A DNA stretch of 10,976 nucleotides, from NCBI GenBank assembly GCA_003250135.1, contig QKHF01000243.1, positions 1 to 10,976 of the forward strand, given 5' to 3'. Shown piece after piece: positions 1 through 6,745 of the stretch. Origin of the DNA: Paracoccaceae bacterium (GTDB lineage Bacteria > Pseudomonadota > Alphaproteobacteria > Rhodobacterales > Rhodobacteraceae). The notes below the pieces were generated by a model, which saw nothing but the letters and a program-made list of their open reading frames with translations, was not told the DNA's origin and did no database searches. The translations under genes were made by a program, and so were the position numbers. Position 1 is the stretch's first letter, and every line of letters begins with the position of its first letter.

Positions 1-21
1 CCGGAAGAATGCTTTGCGCCC

Positions 22-507
22 CTACTTCCCCAAGATCGCCTTCCGCCGCGCCAAGCTCTCGGCGGGCCATTGCTTCGTGGTGCTGTAATACGCCTCGAAG
101 GCGGGGACGTCCGGCGGCAGGGCCACCCAAGGAACCTTAGAGCGGGTGTAGATATGCACGTCCGGCCGGATGGCGTGCGGCTGGTCCAGCGTCGAGACCC
201 GCAGGAAGAGCATCACTTGCCGCCGCCCGTAATCGGACCACAGCGCGACCTGGCACTCCGGGCAGCGATAGATGTCGTGCGGATGGCCGCTGTCGGTCGG
301 CACTTGAACCGGCTCGGGCGCCCGGCCGAGCAACTCGACGTTCGAGGTCTCGATCAGCGCGTTGAGCGCGAAGGCCGACCCGGTCTGGCGCTGGCAATCG
401 AGGCAATGGCAGCAATGCACGAACATCGGCTCGGAGCTCAGCCGATAGCGCACCGCGCCGCAGGAACACCCGCCTTCGGCCCCGATCACCGTGGTCTCAA
501 CGCTCAT
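22..507 (-). CDS. GFA / CENP-V domain zinc-binding protein
   Basis: A 161-residue protein of the GFA (glutathione-dependent formaldehyde-activating enzyme-like) family, a small cytoplasmic zinc-binding fold. The visible zinc ligands are C14 and C16 (GGCSCGAVRY), the cluster C33-x-C35-x2-C38 (CCHCLDCQRQTG) and C82-x2-C85 (RCPEC), in the order the family shows. The fold is clear but the substrate is not: many members have no demonstrated formaldehyde or glutathione activity, so no enzyme name is given. I chose the ATG at 507 over in-frame starts further upstream because a GGAGG Shine-Dalgarno (517-521 on the complement) lies 9 bases ahead and because it leaves a 1-bp gap to the stop of the preceding gene. 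The two are probably co-transcribed and translationally coupled. Confident for family, low for function. Confidence 0.9.
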   Translation of the reverse strand: MSVETTVIGAEGGCSCGAVRYRLSSEPMFVHCCHCLDCQRQTGSAFALNALIETSNVELLGRAPEPVQVPTDSGHPHDIYRCPECQVALWSDYGRRQVMLFLRVSTLDQPHAIRPDVHIYTRSKVPWVALPPDVPAFEAYYSTTKQWPAESLARRKAILGK

Positions 508-508
508 C

Positions 509-979
509 TCATCGTCCTCCATCCGGCGGCGTCCGCACGCTCTTGAACCCGCCCTCGCTCCAGGTGATCGCCTCATAGCAGCGGCGCAGGTTGGTGCCGC
601 CGCATTCCGACCCGTGCAGGGCCAGAAGAATGATCGTGTCCCCCGCCCACTCGACCGCCTTCCAGCCCTTGGCGAGGCGGGAGTAGACCTGATCGCCCAC
701 CACCAGATGCGTCATGCAGCCGCCGGTCCCGCAATAGAGCGACGCGGCGGTGGAGCACTCAAACCGGCTTTCCATCACCACCTTGTCAGGCGCGCCGTCG
801 CCGTCGAGGTCGACCTCGGTGATCGCCCCCTCCTCCAGGCTGAACTCGCCATTGTCGAAGAACGTGCAGGATTCGCGCCCGGTCTCGAGAATCTCGTCGA
901 CGCTGTGATACTCCAGCACATCCGCCCGCGCGGCGAAGCCGGTCAGGATCAGGGCGGCGCAAAACAGGGCGAGGCGCAT
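509..979 (-). CDS. Secreted cysteine-rich protein of unknown function
   Basis: A 156-residue protein that I cannot assign to a named family. Residues 1-19 form a Sec signal peptide (MRLALFCAALILTGFAARA, cleavage likely before D20), so it should be periplasmic or exported. The mature part has six cysteines (C38, C75, C83, C88, C126, C134), enough for three disulfides, including a C-x4-C pair in LYCGTGGCM. Residues 57-65, DLDGDGAPD, look like the calcium-binding loop of EF-hand/FG-GAP-like repeats; calcium binding is inference. The start at 979 is chosen because the signal peptide begins there and a GGAG lies 6 bases upstream; a longer open frame reaches 1126 but adds an Arg-rich, implausible N-terminus. 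It is the first gene of a two-gene unit with the GFA protein and is divergent from infC. Confidence 0.8.
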   Translation of the reverse strand: MRLALFCAALILTGFAARADVLEYHSVDEILETGRESCTFFDNGEFSLEEGAITEVDLDGDGAPDKVVMESRFECSTAASLYCGTGGCMTHLVVGDQVYSRLAKGWKAVEWAGDTIILLALHGSECGGTNLRRCYEAITWSEGGFKSVRTPPDGGR

Positions 980-1052
980 GGCGGACTCCGTTGCGAGCGT
1001 GGTTCCGCCGGAACATAGCGCGGTTTTGCGCCGGCGCCTCTCCTGCTTGCGG

Positions 1053-1080
1053 TTGACGCGCGTTCCGGTATCCTTAAAGA
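1053..1080 (+). promoter_or_regulatory. Possible sigma-70-type promoter for infC
   Basis: TTGACG at 1053-1058 is a good match to the -35 element. TAAAGA at 1075-1080, 16 bases later, is a weak -10. Transcription would start near 1087, about 90 bases ahead of the infC start, at the edge of a strong hairpin. The -35 is convincing by eye, the -10 is not, and no start-site data exist here. Confidence 0.35.
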
Positions 1081-1082
1081 AC

Positions 1083-1122
1083 GTCGCGGCGCTTGGGGGT
1101 TCGTTCCCTCTGGCGCCGCGAT
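1083..1122 (+). promoter_or_regulatory. Strong hairpin in the infC leader
   Basis: CGCGGCGC at 1085-1092 is the exact reverse complement of GCGCCGCG at 1113-1120. The stem extends outward by T1084-A1121 and a G-U pair. Inside, after a U-G pair and one mismatch, G1095-G1099 pair with C1106-C1110 (one G-U), closing on a six-base UUCGUU loop. No T-tract follows, so it is not a standard intrinsic terminator. A role in control of infC is inference. Confidence 0.5.
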
Positions 1123-1138
1123 ACATTGAGAAGCCAGA

Positions 1139-1157
1139 CGGCGGGTGCGACCCGCCG
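1139..1157 (+). promoter_or_regulatory. Second perfect hairpin just before the infC ribosome-binding site
   Basis: CGGCGGGT at 1139-1146 and ACCCGCCG at 1150-1157 form a perfect 8-bp stem with a GCG loop. It ends 11 bases before the GGAG Shine-Dalgarno at 1169-1172. The position suits a leader element affecting translation or mRNA stability, but this is inference; GC-rich sequence produces such stems by chance more often than average DNA. Confidence 0.45.
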
Positions 1158-1179
1158 GGCGCAACAACGGAGAGAGACC

Positions 1180-1728
1180 ATAGCTCGCAGACCGCACCGC
1201 GCGCCGCCGACCCCGGAAGCTACGGGACCGCGCGCAAACCGGGCCATCCGGGTACCGGAGATTCGCCTGATCGACCACGAAGGGGAAAACCGCGGCGTCA
1301 TGGACCCGCGCGACGCCATCCGGATGGCTGAGGAAGTCGGCCTGGACCTTGTGGAGATTTCGCCGGGCGCCACCCCGCCGGTCTGCAAGATCATGGATCT
1401 CGGCAAATACAAATACGAACAGCAGAAGCGCGCCGCCGAGGCCCGCAAGAAGCAGAAGATCATCGAGATCAAGGAGGTCAAGTTCCGCCCGAACATCGAC
1501 ACGCATGACTATGACGTGAAGATGCGGAGCGTGGCCAAGTTCCTGGAGGAAGGCGACAAGGTGAAGGTCACCCTGCGCTTTCGCGGCCGGGAGATGGCGC
1601 ATCTGGAACTGGGCCGTGAGCTTCTGGAGCGCATCTCCGAAGACTCCAAGGATTTGGGCAAGGTCGAATCCATGCCCAAGATGGAAGGCCGCCAGATGAT
1701 CATGGTGATCGGCCCGCTGAAAAGCTGA
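1180..1728 (+). CDS. infC: Translation initiation factor IF-3, AUA start
   Basis: IF-3 binds the 30S subunit, blocks premature 50S joining and checks the start codon and initiator tRNA. With the start proposed here the product is 182 residues, the usual length. The N-domain covers about residues 17-80 (KIMDLGKYKYEQQKR at 70-84), followed by the basic linker helix (EARKKQKIIEIKEVKFRP) and the C-domain, ending in MPKMEGRQMIMVIGPLKS. The start is ATA at 1180, with GGAG at 1169-1172 seven bases ahead; it yields (M)ARRPHRAPP, the N-terminus I expect for alphaproteobacterial IF-3. No ATG occurs in frame until 1300, inside the N-domain, and the upstream in-frame TTG at 1093 lies within a hairpin. 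Non-AUG starts are a known feature of infC (AUU in E. coli) and allow autoregulation. No rpmI-rplT follows. Confidence 0.96.
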   Translation: MARRPHRAPPTPEATGPRANRAIRVPEIRLIDHEGENRGVMDPRDAIRMAEEVGLDLVEISPGATPPVCKIMDLGKYKYEQQKRAAEARKKQKIIEIKEVKFRPNIDTHDYDVKMRSVAKFLEEGDKVKVTLRFRGREMAHLELGRELLERISEDSKDLGKVESMPKMEGRQMIMVIGPLKS

Positions 1729-1755
1729 CCGCCGCTTCCGCCACCTGAAATCGCA

Positions 1756-1777
1756 GCGCCGGCTCGTTGGCCGGCGC
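1756..1777 (+). terminator. Hairpin after infC, possible terminator
   Basis: GCGCCGGC at 1756-1763 and GCCGGCGC at 1770-1777 form a perfect 8-bp stem with a six-base loop (TCGTTG), 27 bases after the infC stop. No T-run follows, so it is not a textbook intrinsic terminator. It may protect the 3' end or work with Rho. Confidence 0.45.
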
Positions 1778-1850
1778 ATGACAGGCCCGAATTCAGCGGC
1801 TAGAAGGAACGCGCGCCCGATTTGGCGCCTATCCGGAAAGGCCGTCTGAC

Positions 1851-2759
1851 ATGCCCGTGCCGCGTCCGCGCGCGCTCCCCCTCTCGCAGGAGGCTTCCGG
1901 CGTCGCGCTCGCCCTTGTGGCGGTGGCGCTCTTCGCCTCAATGGACGCGATGAGCAAGGGCCTCAGCCAGCGCTACGATCCGTTCATGGTCACCTGGGCG
2001 CGCTACCTGAGCCAGGCTGTTCTGGTGGTGCTGATCCTCTCGCCCCGCATCCGGACCCTCGGGCGCACGCGCTATCCGCTGATCCAGCTGGTGCGCTCGG
2101 CCCTGATCTTCGGCGCGACGCTCTGCTTCTTCGTCGCCGTCGCCCACGTGCCGCTGGCCAACGCGACCGCCGTGTTCGAGGTCGCCCCGCTGATGATCAC
2201 GGCGCTGGCCGCGCTGATCCTGAAAGAGCAGGTCGGGCCGCGCCGCTGGGCGGGGGTGGCTGCCGGGTTCGTCGGCGCGATGATCGTCATCCGGCCCGGC
2301 CTCTCGGTGTTCCAGCCCATGGCGGTTTTGCCCATGCTGGCGGCCTTCTGCTACGCCCTGCACGCCATCGCCACCCGGTTTCTGGGCCGGGACGAAAACC
2401 CGTGGACGACCTTCCTCTACAGCGGCGCCATCGGCGCGATCTGCGCCAGCTTTCTGGTCCCGTTCCACTGGTCGACGCCGACGATTGAGGACGCGCTGCT
2501 GATGACGCTCTGCGGCGCGGTGGGCGGGACAGGTCAGCTGTTGCTGATTCTGGCCTTCGCGCGGGCGAGCGCCGCCACGCTGGCGCCGACCACCTATTTC
2601 GGGCTGCTCATGGCGACCATGTGGGGCTACGTGTTCTTCGGCGACGCGCCGGATCTCTGGACCGTGCTGGGCGCAGCCGTGATCGTCGGCTCGGGCCTAT
2701 ATGTCTGGTGGCGTGATCAGACCCGGCCCCCGGCGCGATCCCCCGGACCGCTGCCATGA
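1851..2759 (+). CDS. EamA/DMT superfamily permease
   Basis: A 302-residue inner-membrane protein with about ten hydrophobic helices in two tandem EamA repeats, typical of the drug/metabolite transporter superfamily. Diagnostic stretches are the N-terminal LFASMDAMSKGLSQRYDP, followed by a helix start of the form WARY, and the end of repeat one (ILKEQVGPRRWAGVAAGF, then GAMIVIRPG). Repeat two runs from about residue 158 and ends in LYVWWRDQTRPP. The substrate cannot be read from sequence; members export amino acids, metabolites or other small molecules. The ATG at 1851 has GGAAAG about ten bases upstream. Its stop overlaps the start of the MATE gene (ATGA at 2756-2759), so the two are probably translationally coupled. 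Confidence 0.93.
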   Translation: MPVPRPRALPLSQEASGVALALVAVALFASMDAMSKGLSQRYDPFMVTWARYLSQAVLVVLILSPRIRTLGRTRYPLIQLVRSALIFGATLCFFVAVAHVPLANATAVFEVAPLMITALAALILKEQVGPRRWAGVAAGFVGAMIVIRPGLSVFQPMAVLPMLAAFCYALHAIATRFLGRDENPWTTFLYSGAIGAICASFLVPFHWSTPTIEDALLMTLCGAVGGTGQLLLILAFARASAATLAPTTYFGLLMATMWGYVFFGDAPDLWTVLGAAVIVGSGLYVWWRDQTRPPARSPGPLP

Positions 2760-4168
2760 ACGGCGCGTCCGGTGCGCTCTTCGGCCCGCGGCTCGCGCTG
2801 CAACTGAGCGCGCTTGCGAAGCTTTCGGCGCCGGTGATGCTGTCGCGCGCGGGCATCCTGACCATGGCCATCGTCGATATCGCCATGGTGGGGCGCTATT
2901 CGACGACTGAGCTAGCCTACGCGTCGCTCGGCGTCGCGCTGTTCGTGCCGATCATGGTCACCGGCATCGGCCTGCAAATCGGGCTGGTCGCCATCGTCGC
3001 GCGCGAGTTCGGCGCCGGGCGGCTGATCGAGACGGGCCGCGCCTGGCGCCGCGCCCTGCCCTGGGCGGTGATGGTGGGCGCCGCCGGATTCGCGCTCTGC
3101 TGGATGGGCGAGACCTGGCTCTTGTTGTTCGGGCAGGAACCGGAGCTTGCAGCGGGCGCCGGCGCCGTGGCCCGCGCCATCGCGCTGGGCGTGCCGATGC
3201 AGGTGCTGTACGTCGTGTGCAGCTTCTATCTGGAGGGCACGCAGCGCCCGATGCCCGTGCTGGTCGTCATGGCCGCGGCCAACCTGTTGAATGTCGGCCT
3301 CAACTACCTGCTGATCTGGGGCCATTTGGGCCTCCCCGAGCTTGGCGCGGTCGGCTCCGCCATCGCCACCTCGGCGGTGCGGAGCTTCATGTTCGCGGCG
3401 CTGTTCCTCTACATCGTCACGCGGCGCGACGCGCATGATTTCGGCGTGCGGCCGCGCTGGCGCGGCCTCTGGGGGCCGGGCGGCTGGGCGGCGGGGGCGG
3501 AGATGCGCCGCCTCGGCCTTGCGGCGGGCGTCGCGACCCTGTTCGAAAGCGCCGCCTTCGGCGCGGTGTCGCAATTCGCCGGATATCTGGGCGTCGAGGC
3601 GTTGGCGGCCTACTCCATCGCCCACAACGTCAACGCCACCGTGTTCATGGCCGCGCTGGGATTGGCGGTCGGCACCGGCGTGCTGGTCGGGGCCGCATGG
3701 GGACGGGGCGCGCTGGCCGACGCCCGGTTCGCGGGCTGGACCGGGATCGGCGCCGTGCTGGCGGTGATGGCCGTGATCAGCGCCGTGCTGATGCTGTTTC
3801 CCGCCTCGGTCGCCTGGCTCTACACCGGCGACGACGCCCTGATCGGCGTCACCGCCCCGCTGGTCGCTCTGGTCGGTCTGGTCGTCCTCGCAGACGGGGT
3901 CCAGGTCGTCGCGGGCCAGGCGGTGCGCGCGCTAGGCGACGCCTGGACGGCCACCGCGCTCTACTTCCTCGCCTTCATCGGCGTCATGACGCCGCTCGCC
4001 TATCTTCTGGGCATCGAATTCGGCTACGGTGCCAAGGGCTTGATGGCGGCGACTTTCGTCGGCTGCGCGCTGTCGGCAGTCCTGCAGGCGGCGCGCTTCA
4101 CTCGGGTCGTCGCCATGCGCGAGAAAGAGGCCGGGGCGGCCGTTGTCGCCCCCCTTGGCGAGTGTTGA
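2756..4168 (+). CDS. MATE family efflux transporter (NorM-like)
   Basis: A 470-residue inner-membrane antiporter of the multidrug and toxic compound extrusion family, with about twelve hydrophobic helices in two bundles of six. The signature of helix 1 is IVDIAMVGRYSTTELA, where D41 is at the position of the conserved ion-coupling aspartate of NorM. Bundle two begins near residue 240 and carries GLAVGTGVLVGAAWGRG, the second-half counterpart. Families of this type export cationic drugs or metabolites using Na+ or H+ gradients; the actual cargo is unknown. It starts within the stop of the preceding permease gene and is followed, after 15 bases containing GAGGAG, by an LpxL-like acyltransferase. 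That makes a three-gene envelope/transport unit. Confidence 0.95.
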   Translation: MNGASGALFGPRLALQLSALAKLSAPVMLSRAGILTMAIVDIAMVGRYSTTELAYASLGVALFVPIMVTGIGLQIGLVAIVAREFGAGRLIETGRAWRRALPWAVMVGAAGFALCWMGETWLLLFGQEPELAAGAGAVARAIALGVPMQVLYVVCSFYLEGTQRPMPVLVVMAAANLLNVGLNYLLIWGHLGLPELGAVGSAIATSAVRSFMFAALFLYIVTRRDAHDFGVRPRWRGLWGPGGWAAGAEMRRLGLAAGVATLFESAAFGAVSQFAGYLGVEALAAYSIAHNVNATVFMAALGLAVGTGVLVGAAWGRGALADARFAGWTGIGAVLAVMAVISAVLMLFPASVAWLYTGDDALIGVTAPLVALVGLVVLADGVQVVAGQAVRALGDAWTATALYFLAFIGVMTPLAYLLGIEFGYGAKGLMAATFVGCALSAVLQAARFTRVVAMREKEAGAAVVAPLGEC

Positions 4169-4183
4169 GGAGACGGGATCGCG

Positions 4184-5101
4184 ATGGCGGATGAGGACGG
4201 GCCCAAGCGCTCGCTCGGCGAGCGCGCGCTGGCCGCGGTGGAGAAGGCCGCGACCATCCTGCTGCCCAAGCTGCTGTCGCCCGTGCCCACGGACAGCCTG
4301 ATCCGCTTCGGCGGCTGGCTGGGGCGGCGACTGCCGAACCTCTCCGCAAAGAAGCGCATCGAGGACAATCTGGACTTGGTGCGCCCCGACATGCCGCGCG
4401 AGCAGCGTGACGCGGTGATCCGCGACGTCGGCGACAACTTCACCCGCGTGCTGATCGAGTATCAGCGCATGAAGGATGTGGTCGCGCGCGCGGACCGGCG
4501 CACGGTCTCGAGCGGCGCCGAGGTGGTGCAGGCGGCCATAGAGGGCGGCAAGGGCGCGATCTTCCTGACCGCCCATTACGGCAACTGGGAGATTTGCCGT
4601 CTCGCCGCCCGCGATCTGGGGATGGAGACCGGCATCCTCTACCGCGCCTTCAACAACGACCTCTTCGACGAGATCAGCTTCGAACTGATCCGCATGTGCG
4701 GCGAGCCGGTGCTGCACAAGGGCCGCCGCGGCATGGCGCAGCTGGTGCGCCACGTGATGGCGGGCGGCGCGATCACCGTGCTGATCGACCAGCGCAACAC
4801 CGGCGCGCCGATGATCCCCTTCATGGGCGAGCCGACCGAGACCGCCACCGCCCTGGCCGAACTGGCGGTCCGCACCGGCGCGCCGATGATCCCCGTGCGC
4901 GCGCGGCGGCTGGAGGACGGGCTCAGCTTCGATGTGAAATTCGAAGAGCCGATCCCGCCCGGCGACCCAGTCGAGATGATGGCCGAGATGAACCGGCGCA
5001 TCGAAGGCTGGATCGACGAGGACCCCGGCCAGTGGTTCTGGCTGCACCGCCGCTGGAAGAACCGCCAACGCGAACTCGCCGCGGAGGCGGCAGGGGACTG
5101 A
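4184..5101 (+). CDS. LpxL/HtrB-like lipid A acyltransferase family protein
   Basis: A 305-residue lysophospholipid acyltransferase-type protein of the LpxL/LpxM family, which adds secondary acyl chains to lipid A at the cytoplasmic face of the inner membrane. The catalytic motif HX4E is present as H131-YGNW-E136. Other family marks are IDQRNTGAPMIPFMG (201-215) and the C-terminal PGQWFWLHRRWKNR (281-294). A hydrophobic anchor is weak, with only residues 20-32 somewhat apolar. Length matches the family. The ATG at 4184 has GAGGAG about ten bases upstream, overlapping the MATE stop. Whether it acts on lipid A or another glycolipid, and its acyl-chain preference, cannot be read here, so no symbol is assigned. 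It converges with the DUF1223 gene, leaving only 6 bp between stops. Confidence 0.92.
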   Translation: MADEDGPKRSLGERALAAVEKAATILLPKLLSPVPTDSLIRFGGWLGRRLPNLSAKKRIEDNLDLVRPDMPREQRDAVIRDVGDNFTRVLIEYQRMKDVVARADRRTVSSGAEVVQAAIEGGKGAIFLTAHYGNWEICRLAARDLGMETGILYRAFNNDLFDEISFELIRMCGEPVLHKGRRGMAQLVRHVMAGGAITVLIDQRNTGAPMIPFMGEPTETATALAELAVRTGAPMIPVRARRLEDGLSFDVKFEEPIPPGDPVEMMAEMNRRIEGWIDEDPGQWFWLHRRWKNRQRELAAEAAGD

Positions 5102-5107
5102 TCCGGC

Positions 5108-5857
5108 CTAGCGACGATACTCCGCCGCGCCGAGGATCGGACCCGCCTTACCCTCCTGAACAAGAACGACGGCGCCCGCGGCGCCTTCCGGCATCGGCGC
5201 GTCGTAATTCGTGGCCTCGCCACGCCATTCGCCCATTTTCACCCAGGACGTGACCACGTTGTAATAGGTGATGGTCCGGCCCGCATTCTCGCCGCGCTGG
5301 ATCGCGACTGTCTGCGGCTCCGCATAGGTGACCATCCATACCGCGGCGGGCTTGCTGGGCGCGGCTTGGTCCTCATTCGGCGCGACCCGGGCGATCATCC
5401 GGCCGTTCAAGTCATCGAAACCCACATGCGCCGGGTTCGGCGTCGCTTGCGCGGCGCGGATCGCCTTCTGAATCTCGTCCTCGCGGTTGCCCACCACGTC
5501 GGTCGCGCCGTCGATCATGATCTGCGGGGTATAGATCGCCCGCGTTCCGAGCGAGGCGCGATAGGCCTTCTGACGCTTCACATGCCCGGGCAGGGCGAAG
5601 GAATCCCGCCAGCCGAGATAGTCCCAGTAGTCCACATGCAGCGCCAAGGCGATCACGCCGTCGCTGTTGGCCAGCTCTCCCAGAATCGCATCCGCTGGCG
5701 GGCAGGAGTTGCAGCCCTGGCTGGTGAAAAGCTCCACCACCACGGGGCCGTCGTCGGCCGTCGCGGGCGCGGCGGACAGCGCCGCCGCAACGGCGAATGC
5801 GGCCAAAGCTAAGCGAAGCGCTCGGATATGACGGGCGATGCGAATCTCGGCCTCCAC
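5108..5857 (-). CDS. Secreted DUF1223 thioredoxin-like protein
   Basis: A 249-residue protein of the DUF1223 family, whose members have a thioredoxin-like fold. Residues about 12-35 form an Ala-rich signal peptide ending in APATA, so the mature protein is periplasmic. The family motif VELFTSQGCNSCPPAD is at 41-56, with the redox-type pair C49-x2-C52. HVDYWDYLGWRDSFA (74-88) and IYTPQIMIDG (109-118) follow, where P111 sits like the cis-proline of thioredoxins. The biochemical role of the family is not established; thiol-disulfide exchange is inference from the CxxC. The start is GTG at 5857, and there is no in-frame ATG near the signal peptide; the ribosome-binding site is weak, so the exact start is uncertain. 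It lies downstream of tenA on the same strand with 92 bp between. Confidence 0.9.
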   Translation of the reverse strand: MEAEIRIARHIRALRLALAAFAVAAALSAAPATADDGPVVVELFTSQGCNSCPPADAILGELANSDGVIALALHVDYWDYLGWRDSFALPGHVKRQKAYRASLGTRAIYTPQIMIDGATDVVGNREDEIQKAIRAAQATPNPAHVGFDDLNGRMIARVAPNEDQAAPSKPAAVWMVTYAEPQTVAIQRGENAGRTITYYNVVTSWVKMGEWRGEATNYDAPMPEGAAGAVVLVQEGKAGPILGAAEYRR

Positions 5858-5949
5858 GGCCTGTCTCTGTCTGCTACGTCAAAACATAGGCCGCGCCCCG
5901 CTGAAGCGCGAGTCACGGGTTGGCGAGCAACCGTTGAGCCGCCGCGCGC

Positions 5950-6624
5950 TTAGCGGTCTTGATAGGCGGCGTCGAAGAACGCCCGCTCCAGCGCGACTGC
6001 GCGCGCGAAGGCGGCGCCGGCGCGGTCGCGCCCCTCGAAACCCGCCGCCTCCCACGCCTTATCCAGCTGGCCGCGTAGATAGGCGACAACGCCTTCGAAG
6101 CCCTCGCCTGCGTGCAGGTCGATCCACTCGGCGAAATAGAACGGAAGATCAGAGCGCGGAGGCGCAAAGGGCGTCGCCCATGTCAGGTACGACCATTCGG
6201 CCACGGTCAGCACGGCGACCATCTGGGCGTATTCGCCCGAGAACGCGGCGTCATCCATCAGCGCGCGAAAGCCTTTCGTCGCCGGTGCGAGGTCGGGGTT
6301 CACCCGGTCCGTCTCGGCCACGCCCAACGCCTCGAAGCTGCGCTGGAAGTAGGTGTTCTCCGGCCCGGTGATCACGCCAAGAAACTGCGCCAGAGGAATC
6401 CGGTCCTCCAGCGTCGGCGCGTGGGCGATGGCGCTGGCGGCGAGCCGGACGAACCCGTCGATGAAGCTGTAATCCTGCGCCAGATACCAGGCCATCTTGG
6501 TCGTCGGCAGCGTTCCGGCGGCGAGCTCGGCGCAGAACGGGTGGCGGGTCGCGGCCTCCCAATCCTCGGCGGAACGCGCCCTCAGCATCTCGCTGGGGGT
6601 CTTGGCGGTGATCTGAGCGTCCAT
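5950..6624 (-). CDS. tenA: TenA family protein, lacking the catalytic cysteine
   Basis: A 224-residue, all-helical TenA/thiaminase II family protein. Classical TenA hydrolyses aminopyrimidine products of thiamine breakdown (salvage). Family marks are HPFCAELAAGTLP (28-40), YLAQDYSFIDGF with D51 (47-58), and the C-terminal ALERAFFDAA with E213. The catalytic cysteine of Bacillus TenA is not found; the equivalent segment reads VAEWSYLTWA (141-150), with E143 near that place, and the only cysteine is C31. This suggests the TenA_E subgroup, which acts in pyrimidine salvage without that cysteine; substrate is inferred. The ATG at 6624 has AAGGA about ten bases upstream. No thi genes and no TPP riboswitch motif are visible nearby. 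Confidence 0.9.
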   Translation of the reverse strand: MDAQITAKTPSEMLRARSAEDWEAATRHPFCAELAAGTLPTTKMAWYLAQDYSFIDGFVRLAASAIAHAPTLEDRIPLAQFLGVITGPENTYFQRSFEALGVAETDRVNPDLAPATKGFRALMDDAAFSGEYAQMVAVLTVAEWSYLTWATPFAPPRSDLPFYFAEWIDLHAGEGFEGVVAYLRGQLDKAWEAAGFEGRDRAGAAFARAVALERAFFDAAYQDR

Positions 6625-6745
6625 CTTCGCGTCATTCCTTCGCTAAAGTCGCGGACTGCTATGGCCCTGCGGCGAACCGGCCGCAACCCTGATCATCGTC
6701 GCGGCGCGCTTCTCTCTCGGCCCCAAGGCCGCTATGGAGAGGGGG

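Noticed and set aside
1093..1179. N-terminal extension of IF-3 from a TTG at 1093
   Set aside because: The extension lies within leader hairpins, has no homology to IF-3 and lacks a Shine-Dalgarno, whereas ATA at 1180 has a strong one.
6625..6745. TPP riboswitch upstream of tenA, which would fit a thiamine-linked gene
   Set aside because: Neither strand shows the conserved CUGAGA and downstream thi-box blocks; the gap holds only a 6-bp stem at 6668-6685 with no T-run and no convincing promoter.
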